Positions 1 to 11,268 of a DNA stretch of 11,735 nt are shown here, one piece after another. The stretch is from Gemmatimonadota bacterium (GTDB taxonomy: Bacteria > Gemmatimonadota > Gemmatimonadetes > Longimicrobiales > RSA9): contig JADGGV010000077.1 of the NCBI GenBank assembly GCA_019689775.1, forward strand, positions 1 through 11,735, written 5' to 3'. Made by a program: the position numbers and the translations under genes. The first letter of the stretch is position 1; every line of letters begins with the position of its first letter. The notes under the pieces are model-generated. The model searched no databases and had not been told where the DNA came from. It saw nothing but the letters and a program-made list of their open reading frames with translations.

Positions 1-1461
1 CGGGACGGGGCCCGCGGCCGGGGGGGGGGGGGCCGGGGTTGCGCCGCCTAGGGGGGCGACCTCGGCCTTGCGGCCCCGGCGCACGGCCTCGATGAGCGCC
101 GGGTCCGTGTGGCTGACGAAGTAGAGGAACGGCGCGGTCTCGCCGTACTCCTCGCCCATGAACAGGAGCGGGAGGAAGGGGGAGAGCAGCACGGTGGCGG
201 CCGCGAGCTTCAGCCCCTCGAACGGGACGAGCGAGCTGAGGCGCTCGGCGAGCGCGCGGTTCCCGATCTGGTCGTGGTTCTGCGCGAAGACGACGAAGCG
301 CTCGGCCGGGATCGACACCGGGCGGGCGCCGTGGCGGCGTCCGCGGTAGCGCGAGTACTGCCCGGTGTAGACGAAGCCGGTCCGGAAGGCGCGGGCGAGG
401 TCCTCGACGGTGCCGTAGTCCTGGTAGTACCCGCCGCGCTCGCCGGTGAGCAACGCGTGCAGCGCGTGGTGGAAGTCGTCGGCCCACTGGGCGTCGAGAC
501 CGTAGCCGCCGTCCTCGACGGGGGTGACGAGGCGGGGGTCGTTCAGGTCGCTCTCGGCGATGAGGTAGGCGGGCCGGCCGAGCCGGGCGGCCAGGCCGTG
601 CACCGCCCGGCCGAGCGCCGCCAGGAACGGCCGCGCGGACAGGTCGACGATGGCGTGGACCGCGTCGAGCCGCAGCGCGTCGATGTGGAAGTCGGCGATC
701 CAGTAGAGCGCGTTCTCGATGTAGTAGCGGCGGACCTCGTCGCTGCCGGGCCCGTCGAAGTTGATCGCGCCGCCCCACGGCGTGCGGTACGCCGGATTGA
801 AGTACGGGCCGAAGCGGCCGAAGTAGTTCCCCTCCGGGCCGACGTGGTTGTAGACGACGTCGAGGACGACGGCGAGCCCGAGCCCGTGGGCCGCGTCGAC
901 GAGCCGGCGCAGCCCCGCGGGGCCGCCGTAGGAGCTCTGCGGCGCAAACGGGAAGACGCCGTCGTAGCCCCAGTTGCGCTCGCCGGGGAACTGCGCGACC
1001 GGCATCAGCTCGATCGCGGTGACGCCGAGGTCGCGGAGGCGCTCGAGGTGGGGGATGACGGCCTCGAACGTCCCGTCCGGGGTGAAGGCGCCGACGTGCA
1101 GCTCGTAGATGACATAGTCGGCGAGGCGGGGTGGGGTGTAGGCGCCGTCCGTCCAGGGGAAGGCCGCGTCGGCGACGGCGGAGGGGGCGTGTACTCCCTG
1201 AGGTTGCCAGCGGGAGGCCGGGTCCGGTAGGTCGCCGCCGTCGTCGAGCCGGTAGGCGTAGGGCGTACCCGGGGGCGCGTCGTCGACCTCGATCTCGAAG
1301 TAGCCGCGGTCCGCGGCCGGCATCGGCAGCACGCGGTCGACGAGGCCGAGCAGGTGCAGCGTCACGGTGCCGGCCGCCGGGGCCCAGACGCGGAAGCGGC
1401 ATCGGCCGCCGCCCAGCGGGATCGCGCCGAGGGCGGGCCGGAAGGCCGGCGGCTCGGTCAT
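1..1461 (-). CDS. treZ: Malto-oligosyltrehalose trehalohydrolase (GH13), 3' end cut by window edge
   Basis: TreZ hydrolyses the alpha-1,4 bond next to the terminal trehalose unit of maltooligosyltrehalose, releasing free trehalose in the cytoplasm. Seen: 487 codons are open from ATG at 1461 to base 1 with no stop. An N-terminal beta-sandwich (about residues 10-85, CRFRVWAPAA) precedes the GH13 barrel with YELHVGAF (119-126) and DVVYNHVGPEGNYFG (201-215). The catalytic set is complete: nucleophile D266 in RLDAVH, acid/base E303 in LIAES, and D397 in QNHDQIGNR. FNPAYRTPWGGAINFDG and FMGEEYGE are typical of TreZ rather than of branching or debranching enzymes. The family is usually near 560-600 residues, so roughly 80-85% is present. 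The ATG overlaps the glgB stop as ATGA, with AAGG six bases upstream, so translation is probably coupled. From residue ~468 the sequence becomes Pro/Gly-rich next to a 13-G run and may be unreliable. Function is secure; the end is not seen. Confidence 0.95.
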   Translation of the reverse strand, partial: MTEPPAFRPALGAIPLGGGRCRFRVWAPAAGTVTLHLLGLVDRVLPMPAADRGYFEIEVDDAPPGTPYAYRLDDGGDLPDPASRWQPQGVHAPSAVADAAFPWTDGAYTPPRLADYVIYELHVGAFTPDGTFEAVIPHLERLRDLGVTAIELMPVAQFPGERNWGYDGVFPFAPQSSYGGPAGLRRLVDAAHGLGLAVVLDVVYNHVGPEGNYFGRFGPYFNPAYRTPWGGAINFDGPGSDEVRRYYIENALYWIADFHIDALRLDAVHAIVDLSARPFLAALGRAVHGLAARLGRPAYLIAESDLNDPRLVTPVEDGGYGLDAQWADDFHHALHALLTGERGGYYQDYGTVEDLARAFRTGFVYTGQYSRYRGRRHGARPVSIPAERFVVFAQNHDQIGNRALAERLSSLVPFEGLKLAAATVLLSPFLPLLFMGEEYGETAPFLYFVSHTDPALIEAVRRGRKAEVAPLGGATPAPPPPAAGPVP

Positions 1462-3482
1462 GGCCCGCCTTCCCGCTCGGGGTCGGGCATGAGGAAGATG
1501 CCGGCGAGCGGCGGGAGCGTCAGGCGCAGCGAGTGGGGGCGGCCGTGGCACGGCTCGTCCTCGGCGACGACGCCGCCGGCGTTCCCCATCCCGCTGCCGT
1601 AGTACTCCCGCGCGTCGCTGTTCAGCACCTCGCGCCAGTAGCCGCCGCGCGGCACGCCGACGCGGTAGCCGATGCGGGGCACCGGCGTGAAGTTGAAGAC
1701 CGCCAGCACCTCGGAGCCCGGGGCGCGGCCCTTCCGCAGGAACGTGGCGACGCTCTGCTCGCTGTCGTTCGCGTCGATCCACTCGAAGCCGTCGGGGCTG
1801 AAGTCGAGCTCGTGCATGGCCGGCGTGGCGCGCAGGAAGCGGTTGAGGTCGGCTACCCACCGCTGCACGCCGGCGTGGTTCGCGTACTCGAGCTGGTGCC
1901 AGTCGAGCGAGTGGTCGTGGTTCCACTCGCGCCCCTGCCCGAACTCGCCGCCCATGAAGAGCAACTTCTTGCCGGGCTGCCCCCACATGTAGGCGAAGAG
2001 GAGGCGCAGGTTCGCGAACTGCTGCCACTCGTCGCCGGGCATCCGGGCGAGGAGCGAGCCCTTGCCGTGCACGACCTCGTCGTGGGAGAGCGGGAGGACG
2101 AAGTTCTCGTTGAAGGCGTAGATCATCCGGAACGTGAGCTGGCCGTGGTGCCAGCGCCGGTGGACCGGATCCTTCGCCATGTAGCTCAGCGTGTCATGCA
2201 TCCACCCCATGTCCCACTTCATGCCGAAGCCGAGCCCGCCGACGTACGGCGGGCGGGAGACCATCGGCCAGGCGGTCGACTCCTCGGCGATGGTCTGGAC
2301 GTCGGGACAGTGGCGGTAGACCGCCTCGTTGAGGCGGCGCAGGAACGCGATCGCGCCGAGGTTCTCGCGGCCGCCGTACTCGTTCGGGATCCACTCGCCG
2401 TCCTTGCGGGAGTAGTCGAGGTACAGCATCGAGGCGACGGCGTCGACGCGCAGGCCGTCGGCGTGGTAGCGCTCGAGCCAGAAGATCGCGCTGGAGATGA
2501 GGAAGGAGCGGACCTCGTTGCGGTTGTAGTTGAAGATGTAGCTCTCCCAATCGGGGTGGAACCCCTGCCGCGGATCCGCGTGCTCGAAGAGGTGCGTGCC
2601 GTCGAAGTAGACGAGGCCGTGCGCGTCGCCCGGGAAGTGGGAGGGCACCCAGTCGAGGAGCACGCCGATGCCGCGCCGGTGGAGCTCGTCGACGAGATAC
2701 ATGAAGTCCTGCGGCGTGCCGTAGCGCGAGGTCGGCGCGAAGTAGCCCGTCGTCTGGTAGCCCCAGGAGCCGTAGAACGGGTGCTCCATGACCGGGAGGA
2801 ACTCGACGTGGGTGAAGCCCATGCGCTCGACGTACTCGGCCAGGCGCGGCGCGATGTCGCGGTAGCCGAGCAGCCGGTCGGGATGGTCCGGCGAGCGCAT
2901 CCACGAGCCGAGATGCACCTCGTAGATCGAGATCGGCGCATCGAAGGCGTTGCGCCGCTTGCGCTCGGCGAGCCAGGCCTCGTCGCGCCAATCGTAGTTC
3001 AGCTCCCAGACGATGCTCGCCGTGAGCGGCGGCTGCTCGGCGTAGAGGGCGAACGGGTCGGCCTTGTCGGCGCGGAAGCCGTGGAAGCGCGAGCCGATGT
3101 GGTACTTGTAGCGGGTGCCGACGCCGACGCCCGGGATCCACCCCTCCCAGATCCCAGAGGAGCCGCGGGCCGCCAGTGCGTGCGCGCCGTGGCGCCAGCC
3201 GTTGAAGTCGCCGATGACGGAGACGTGGTTCGCGTCCGGCGCCCAGACGGCGAAGTAGGTGCCGGGTTGGCCGTCGACCTCGAGCGGGTGCGAGCCCAGC
3301 TTCTCGTGCAGCCGGAAATGGGAGCCCTCGTTGAAGAGGTAGAGGTCGTCGTCCGTGAGAAGCGAGACGTCGTGCCGCACGGCGGGGTGCCGCGGGACGT
3401 CGCGCGCGCCGGCGGCGCGCCGCTCGCGGGTGGCGGCATCGATGGTGGCGCGGACCGTTCCGGCGGTCGGGTCGTCAGGCAT
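1458..3482 (-). CDS. glgB: 1,4-alpha-glucan branching enzyme GlgB (GH13)
   Basis: GlgB cleaves alpha-1,4 chains and reattaches the piece by an alpha-1,6 bond; in a GlgE pathway it branches the linear glucan made from maltose 1-phosphate. Seen, 674 residues: a CBM48/N2 beta-sandwich (about 60-160; GTYFAVWAPDANHVSVIGDF, NGW at 94-96), then the barrel with YEVHLGSW (187-194) and GSWGYQTTGYFAPTSRYGTP (238-257). Nucleophile D347 lies in DGLRVDAVASMLYLDYSR, E400 in TIAEESTAWP, D468 in LPLSHDEVVHGKGS, and MGGEFGQGREWN follows. These strings are diagnostic of GlgB. The protein is shorter than the ~730-residue enzymes of E. coli and mycobacteria because the extra N1 domain is missing; single-N-domain GlgBs are known. 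The start ATG lies inside the end of malQ (8-base overlap) and has AAAGGA six bases upstream. The stop overlaps treZ (ATGA). No frameshift or missing key residue. Confidence 0.98.
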   Translation of the reverse strand: MPDDPTAGTVRATIDAATRERRAAGARDVPRHPAVRHDVSLLTDDDLYLFNEGSHFRLHEKLGSHPLEVDGQPGTYFAVWAPDANHVSVIGDFNGWRHGAHALAARGSSGIWEGWIPGVGVGTRYKYHIGSRFHGFRADKADPFALYAEQPPLTASIVWELNYDWRDEAWLAERKRRNAFDAPISIYEVHLGSWMRSPDHPDRLLGYRDIAPRLAEYVERMGFTHVEFLPVMEHPFYGSWGYQTTGYFAPTSRYGTPQDFMYLVDELHRRGIGVLLDWVPSHFPGDAHGLVYFDGTHLFEHADPRQGFHPDWESYIFNYNRNEVRSFLISSAIFWLERYHADGLRVDAVASMLYLDYSRKDGEWIPNEYGGRENLGAIAFLRRLNEAVYRHCPDVQTIAEESTAWPMVSRPPYVGGLGFGMKWDMGWMHDTLSYMAKDPVHRRWHHGQLTFRMIYAFNENFVLPLSHDEVVHGKGSLLARMPGDEWQQFANLRLLFAYMWGQPGKKLLFMGGEFGQGREWNHDHSLDWHQLEYANHAGVQRWVADLNRFLRATPAMHELDFSPDGFEWIDANDSEQSVATFLRKGRAPGSEVLAVFNFTPVPRIGYRVGVPRGGYWREVLNSDAREYYGSGMGNAGGVVAEDEPCHGRPHSLRLTLPPLAGIFLMPDPEREGGP
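1468..1472 (-). promoter_or_regulatory. Ribosome binding site of treZ, inside the glgB 3' end
   Basis: The minus strand reads GAAGG with a six-base spacer to the treZ ATG at 1461. Together with the ATGA stop/start overlap it supports this treZ start. Confidence 0.6.
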
Positions 3483-5586
3483 GATCGGTCCTTTGCTCCC
3501 GGCGCCGTCGGTCGACGGTCTCGATCACGGCCACGGCGTCGGGGTCGTGTTCGATCTCCTCCAGCGGCAGCCGCGCGCGCCGGCGCCAGTTCGGCCGCTC
3601 CGGGCCGGTGCCGGGGAGGTTCTGCGGGCGCATCTCGCCCAGCAGGTCCTCGAGATTGAGCAGGAGCAACCAGGCCGGGCTCGATCCGAGGAACTTCAGG
3701 GAAGCATCCAGCATGCGCGGCGGGGTCGGGGTTCCCTGGAGAAATCCCCTCGTTGTCAAGAACCTTGCCAGCTCGACGACCTGCCGGTGCCGCATTTCCG
3801 CCTCCGCGCGCGCCTCCGCCTCGCCGGTCAGCCCGAGCGCGCGGCGCTCCTCGATGTCGGCGCCCTCCAGGAACGCGGCGAACATGGCCAGGTCGTGCGT
3901 GTTCAGCGAGGCGACGGCGTTGCGCGGCGGCCGTCGGACGGTCGGGCGCGCGTCCGGGTACACCTCGAACTGGAGGACGTACATGCGGGAGACGTTGTGT
4001 CGGCCCATCGCGACGCGCACCGCGCGGGGCACGGTGCCCAGGTCCTCGCCGACCACCCGCGTGCGATGGCGGTGCGACTCCAGGCTGAGAATGGCGAACA
4101 GCTCCTCCGCGCGGTAGTGCACGTAGGCGCCCTCCGTCGCCGGAAACCCCGGCGGGATCCAGTAGAGGCGGTGCAGCGCCATGACGTGGTCGAAGCGGAG
4201 CACGCCGGCGAAGGGCATGACCGCCCGGAGCGAGTCGATGAAGTAGCGGTAGCGTGAGCGCCGCAGCGTCTCGGGGTTGGTCGGCGGGAAGCCCCAGTTC
4301 TGCCCGCCGGTGAAGAAGAGGTCGGGCGGCGCGCCGGCGCAGACGTCCTCGGGGAAGAGGGCGCGCTCGCACCAGGTGTCGAAGCCGTGGCGGTGGACGC
4401 CGACGGGGATGTCCAGGTACAGCCGCGCGCGGCGGGTGCCGTCGGCCGTGGCGAGCGCGGTGAGCTGCCGGTCCATCAGGAACTGCACGTACTCGTGGTA
4501 GCGCACCTCCTCGGCGGCGACGTCGCCGGGGCCGATGCGCCCCTCCCGCAGCGCCTCGGGCCACGCCGGCCAGGGCTTCTGGAGGCGGCGGGTCGCGGCG
4601 CGGAAGCGGGCGTAGTCGTGCAGGCGCGGGGCGCACTCGACGAAGGCGCGGAACGCCGGCGCATCCGGATCGGCGGCGCGGGCGAGCTCCTCGAGGACGC
4701 GCCGCTTGAGCGCGGCGACGGCGTGGTAGTCGACCAGCTCGCCCTGGGCGAGGCGGCGGGCCTCGGCGCGGAAGCGGGGGGAGGCGAGCAGCTCGCGCGC
4801 GGCCGGCGCGCGCTCCAGCTCGGGCGCGCGCTCGGGGTCCGCGAAGATCTCGTTCCAGAACAGGCGGCTGACCGGCGCGTAGGGGCTCGGGTCGAACGGC
4901 TGGCCGAGGAACGCCGAGAAGAGCGGGAGCGTGGCGACGACGGCGCCGCCGCGCTCGCCGGTCCAGCGCGCCAGCTCGCCGAGATCGGTCAGGTCGCCGA
5001 TGCCGAGGGAGCGGCGCGAGCGCAGCGCGTAGAGCGGGAGGAAGATGCCCCATTCGTGGCCGCCCTCGCCGTACGCCCGCGTCGGCGCGCTTACGACCAG
5101 CGTCTCCGCGGTCCGGCCGGCGCCCTCGAGGCGGAGGTGATGGTAGCCCGGCGGCAGCGGCCCGGGCAGCTCGATCCGCTTGGCGACGACGCGCTCGCCC
5201 TCCACCGTGCGCTGCGCGACGACCGCCGCATCCCCGAGCGCCACGCGCCAGCCCCGGACGTCGCCGTCCTCGAGCCGCAGCGTGGCGCGCAGCGGCGCGT
5301 CCGCCCGGCTCGCGGGGAGGCGCAGCTCGACGGCCGACGCTCGGCCGTCCCAGGCCACGTGCACGGGGGGCGCCAACTCGCCCCAAAGCTCGCGCCGACG
5401 CTCGCGCAGCGCCGCGCGCACATCCCCCGGGCGCTCGACGGGCGCGCCGAGCGCGCGCAGGATCGCCAGCACCGCCTCGGCGCCGGCGCGGCGGGGACGG
5501 CCGGCGGCATCGCGGTAGGCGGCCCGCACGCCGTACAGGCGCGAGAGCTCCGCCAGGCCCGCGACGCGCGCTCCCGTCTCGGCCAT
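3475..5586 (-). CDS. malQ: 4-alpha-glucanotransferase (amylomaltase, GH77)
   Basis: MalQ moves maltosyl and longer maltodextrin units between alpha-1,4-glucan chains, releasing glucose and lengthening acceptors. Seen, 703 residues: an N-terminal MalQ-type region (1-170), then HEWGIFLPLYALRSRRSLGI (177-196), and SPYAPVSRLFWNEIF (234-248). The helical subdomain is about 250-380. The catalytic set is nucleophile D466 in LRFDHVMALHRLYWIPPG, acid/base E514 in GEDLGTVP, and D565 in LNTHD. The C-terminal signature is NLPGT followed by PNWRRR (656-670). The length matches E. coli MalQ (about 690). The same frame stays open far upstream into treS, but homology begins at this ATG, two bases after the treS stop. 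An in-frame GTG at 5592, overlapping that stop as GTGA, is an alternative adding two residues. The stretch after THD reads LAMFAAF, where many MalQs have a proline-containing variant. In this operon it probably adjusts chain length of maltodextrins shared by GlgE, GlgB and TreY/TreZ. Confidence 0.96.
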   Translation of the reverse strand: MAETGARVAGLAELSRLYGVRAAYRDAAGRPRRAGAEAVLAILRALGAPVERPGDVRAALRERRRELWGELAPPVHVAWDGRASAVELRLPASRADAPLRATLRLEDGDVRGWRVALGDAAVVAQRTVEGERVVAKRIELPGPLPPGYHHLRLEGAGRTAETLVVSAPTRAYGEGGHEWGIFLPLYALRSRRSLGIGDLTDLGELARWTGERGGAVVATLPLFSAFLGQPFDPSPYAPVSRLFWNEIFADPERAPELERAPAARELLASPRFRAEARRLAQGELVDYHAVAALKRRVLEELARAADPDAPAFRAFVECAPRLHDYARFRAATRRLQKPWPAWPEALREGRIGPGDVAAEEVRYHEYVQFLMDRQLTALATADGTRRARLYLDIPVGVHRHGFDTWCERALFPEDVCAGAPPDLFFTGGQNWGFPPTNPETLRRSRYRYFIDSLRAVMPFAGVLRFDHVMALHRLYWIPPGFPATEGAYVHYRAEELFAILSLESHRHRTRVVGEDLGTVPRAVRVAMGRHNVSRMYVLQFEVYPDARPTVRRPPRNAVASLNTHDLAMFAAFLEGADIEERRALGLTGEAEARAEAEMRHRQVVELARFLTTRGFLQGTPTPPRMLDASLKFLGSSPAWLLLLNLEDLLGEMRPQNLPGTGPERPNWRRRARLPLEEIEHDPDAVAVIETVDRRRREQRTDHA
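3489..3494 (-). promoter_or_regulatory. Ribosome binding site of glgB, inside the malQ 3' end
   Basis: The minus strand reads AAAGGA six bases before the glgB ATG at 3482, within the last codons of malQ. It fixes the glgB start and implies that translation of malQ opens the site for glgB. Confidence 0.7.
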
Positions 5587-5588
5587 GG

Positions 5589-8945
<3,357 letters not shown>

Positions 8946-9016
8946 TGCGGTTCCTTGTCATCGACGGGCCGGCCCGCGGCGCGAGTGCGTCCGCGCGCCG
9001 GGGCGCCGGCCGCCGA
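8946..9016 (-). other. glgE-treS intercistronic gap with GC stem-loop
   Basis: This 71-base gap is the only real spacer in the operon. It contains a 7-bp all-GC stem (8977-8983 with 8994-9000, ten-base loop), a 10-base palindrome GGGCCGGCCC (8966-8975) and the treS ribosome site. There is no U-tract, so it is not a standard terminator. It could stabilise or separate the glgE message from the downstream four-gene block. No promoter motif is evident in it. Confidence 0.35.
8951..8956 (-). promoter_or_regulatory. Ribosome binding site of treS-mak
   Basis: The minus strand reads AAGGAA, then five bases, then the ATG at 8945. It is a good anti-16S match and supports this start over the out-of-frame ATG at 8961. 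Confidence 0.75.
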
Positions 9017-11116
9017 TCACGGCTGCGTGATCCGAAAGATGTGGGCCGGCAACAGGTGCGGGTTCAGCTCCACGTAGTTCCAGTGCCCGTGCCATGTGTA
9101 GCGGGCGTCCGCGAGCAGGTCCTCGAGCTGGTACGGGCGCGTCGGGTCGAGCCCCAGCTCCTGGAGCGGCAGGTCGACCCAACCGGAGTGCGTGTACTCC
9201 CGGTCGAGGTTGACGACGACCAGGATCAGGTTCGACTCGCCCTCGAGCCGCGCCGGCACGCCCGGGCCGGCGGTGCCCGCGGCGCCGGTCCGCTGCCGCT
9301 CGAAGGCCGCCACCGCGTCGGCGCCGACCGCCTCGAACGGCTGGCCGCCGATGCTGAGCTTCGAGTAGCAGATCAACCGGTCGTTGTCGACGCGGTGGAA
9401 CCGGAGCGATCGGTCGCTCTGGAGGGCCGGGTTCTCGCGGCGGATCCGGTTGATGCGCGCGATGAGCGGCGCGAGCGAGTCCGGGCGCTCGAGGCTCCAG
9501 TGCCGGATCTCGTACTTCTCGGAGTTCAGGTATTCCTCACTGCCGGGCTCGCGCGCGCGGTTCTCCATCAACTCGAACGCGGGGCCGTAGATGCCGTAGC
9601 TCGCACCCAGCGTCGCCGCCAGGACGAGGCGGGCGATGAAGGTCGGGCGGCCGCCGTGCTGTAGCGCCTCGGTCAGGATGTCGGGCGTGTTCGGCCAGAG
9701 GTTCGGGCGGAGGAACTCGCGGACCGATGTACGCGTCAGCTCCGTGAAATACTCCTCGATCTCCCAGCGCGCGTTGCGCCACGCGAAGTAGGTGTACGAC
9801 TGGCTGAAGCCGAGCTTCGCCAGCCGGTACATGACCTTGGGGCGAGTGAACGCCTCGGAGAGGAGGATCACGTCCGGGTGCTCGGCCTTCAGCGCCTCGA
9901 TCAGCCAGGCCCAGAACGCAAACGGCTTGGTGTGCGGGTTGTCGACGCGGAAGATGCGGACGCCCTGCTCGATCCAGAAGTCGAAGACGCTCTTCAGCTC
10001 CCGCCACAGCCCGGCCCAATCCTCCGAGTCGAAGTCGAACGGGTAGATGTCCTGGTACTTCTTCGGCGGATTCTCGGCGTGGCGGATCGCGCCGGTCGGC
10101 AGCCGGCGGAACCATTCGGGGTGCTCCGCCACGTACGGGTGGTCGGGCGACGCCTGGAACGCGATGTCCAGGGCGACCTCGAGCCCGTGGTCCGCCGCCG
10201 CGGCGACGAGCCGGCGGAAGTCCGCGAGTGTGCCCAGCGCCGGCAGGATCGATTTGTGGCCGCCCTCCGGCCCGCCGATCGCCCATGGACTGCCGACGTC
10301 GTCCGGCCCCGCGACGAGCGCGTTGTTCTTGCCCTTGCGGTTCGTGCGCCCGATCGGGTGCACCGGCGGCAGGTAGAGGACGTCGAAGCCCATGTCGGCG
10401 ATGTAGGGCAGCCGGCGCACGAGGTCGGCGAACGTGCCGTGGCGCCCCGGCTCCGGCGAGGTCGAGCGGGGGAAGACCTCGTACCAGGCGCTGAAGCGGG
10501 CGCGCTCGCGGTCGACCACGACCGCCAGCTCCCGCTCGTAGCGGGTGGCGTGACGCAGGTCCGGGTGCGCGGCCATCAGCGCGGCCAGCTCCTCGCCCAA
10601 CGCGTGGCCGGCCCGCTCGAGCGGGTCGCCGGGCGCTCGCAGGCGCCGCACCGCGGCGCTCAGCCGCCACGCCGCCTCGCCGGTCGCCCGGGCGGCGGCC
10701 GCCTCGACCAGCTCCGCGCCCACCAGCAGCTCGGTCTCGATGTCGTCGCCGGCCTCGAGGCGCTTGCCGAGGTCGCGCCGCCACGTCTCGAAGTGGTCGA
10801 CCCACGCCTCCAGCGTGTAGAGCCAGCGGCCGAGGCGTGTGACCACGAACTCGCCGCGCCACCGGTCGTTGACCAGCGCCACCAGCGGGGCGCGGCACCA
10901 CGCCTCCTCGTCCTCGGCGCGCCAGAGCAGCGCGCACGCGACGGCGTCGTGGCCGTCGGTGAAGATGTCGGCCTCGACCACCACCCGCTCCCCGACCGTG
11001 CGCTTGATCGGGAACGCCCCGCAGTCGATCTCGGGAGCGACCCCCTCGATCACGACCCGTCGCCGGCCCTCGCCCGCGGGGCCGCCCACGCTCGTCTGGG
11101 CCACTCGCCTCCCCAT
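9017..11116 (-). CDS. glgE: Alpha-1,4-glucan:maltose-1-phosphate maltosyltransferase GlgE (GH13_3)
   Basis: GlgE transfers maltosyl units from maltose 1-phosphate to the non-reducing end of alpha-1,4-glucan, releasing phosphate. Seen, 699 residues, matching the ~700 of characterised GlgE: an N-terminal beta-sandwich (about 20-125; GAFPIKRTVGERVVVEADIF), a helical region (125-215), then WYEVFPRS (211-218) and GFDVLYLPPVHPIGRTNRKG (243-262). ENPPKKYQDIYP (348-359) follows. Nucleophile D392 lies in FRVDNPHTKP, acid/base E421 in LLSEAFTRPKVMYRLAKLGF, and D479 in WPNTPDIL. Domain C holds ILVVVNLD (631-638), preceded by an unusual ~35-residue insertion (about 588-628). The frame is open back to an ATG at 11308, but those 64 residues are Arg/Gly-rich, unlike the family, and would span the TATAAT promoter, so ATG 11116 is preferred. 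The ribosome site is weak here, so the exact start is less certain than the identity. It is the first gene of the operon. Confidence 0.96.
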   Translation of the reverse strand: MGRRVAQTSVGGPAGEGRRRVVIEGVAPEIDCGAFPIKRTVGERVVVEADIFTDGHDAVACALLWRAEDEEAWCRAPLVALVNDRWRGEFVVTRLGRWLYTLEAWVDHFETWRRDLGKRLEAGDDIETELLVGAELVEAAAARATGEAAWRLSAAVRRLRAPGDPLERAGHALGEELAALMAAHPDLRHATRYERELAVVVDRERARFSAWYEVFPRSTSPEPGRHGTFADLVRRLPYIADMGFDVLYLPPVHPIGRTNRKGKNNALVAGPDDVGSPWAIGGPEGGHKSILPALGTLADFRRLVAAAADHGLEVALDIAFQASPDHPYVAEHPEWFRRLPTGAIRHAENPPKKYQDIYPFDFDSEDWAGLWRELKSVFDFWIEQGVRIFRVDNPHTKPFAFWAWLIEALKAEHPDVILLSEAFTRPKVMYRLAKLGFSQSYTYFAWRNARWEIEEYFTELTRTSVREFLRPNLWPNTPDILTEALQHGGRPTFIARLVLAATLGASYGIYGPAFELMENRAREPGSEEYLNSEKYEIRHWSLERPDSLAPLIARINRIRRENPALQSDRSLRFHRVDNDRLICYSKLSIGGQPFEAVGADAVAAFERQRTGAAGTAGPGVPARLEGESNLILVVVNLDREYTHSGWVDLPLQELGLDPTRPYQLEDLLADARYTWHGHWNYVELNPHLLPAHIFRITQP

Positions 11117-11221
11117 TCCATCCAGGATCTCCGCTCCGCCGCCGGCGGTATGCAAGAATCGGGACGTGGGCACCGGCCGGCCGGCGACCCGGCCCCGGGC
11201 ACGCCGCCCACCCCGGGGGGC

Positions 11222-11250
11222 TTCAACCGGACGGCCTTTCCCCCCATTAT
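11222..11250 (+). promoter_or_regulatory. Weak candidate promoter for the tolC-like gene, overlapping the glgE -10
   Basis: The plus strand has TTCAAC at 11222-11227 and CATTAT at 11245-11250 with a 17-base spacer. These match 3 of 6 and 4 of 6 consensus positions. CATTAT shares five bases with the opposing TATAAT, so if both are real the two promoters would compete for the same DNA. Evidence is weak, because 3/6 matches at -35 are common by chance. Confidence 0.2.
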
Positions 11251-11251
11251 A
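11246..11251 (-). promoter_or_regulatory. Probable -10 box of the glgE operon promoter
   Basis: The minus strand reads TATAAT, a perfect sigma-70 type -10, in a region otherwise almost all G and C. It lies 130 bases upstream of the glgE ATG and would start a transcript near 11238-11240 with a leader of about 120 bases. The hexamer 17 bases upstream (11269-11274, ACTTCC) is a poor -35 match, so an activator or alternative arrangement is likely. This is inferred from sequence only. Confidence 0.5.
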
Positions 11252-11268
11252 GGCGGTTACGCTCGAAC

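Noticed and set aside
20..32. G-run as a possible phase-variation tract in treZ
   Set aside because: It lies at the extreme edge of the window within low-complexity sequence, so an assembly or sequencing artefact is more likely than a contingency locus.
109..1230. A plus-strand open frame of 373 codons at the left end
   Set aside because: It is antisense to treZ, whose minus-strand frame has the full set of TreZ catalytic motifs.
1131..3659. A plus-strand open frame of 842 codons antisense to glgB
   Set aside because: It is an antisense shadow created by high GC at third positions. The content is low-complexity and it crosses three real gene boundaries.
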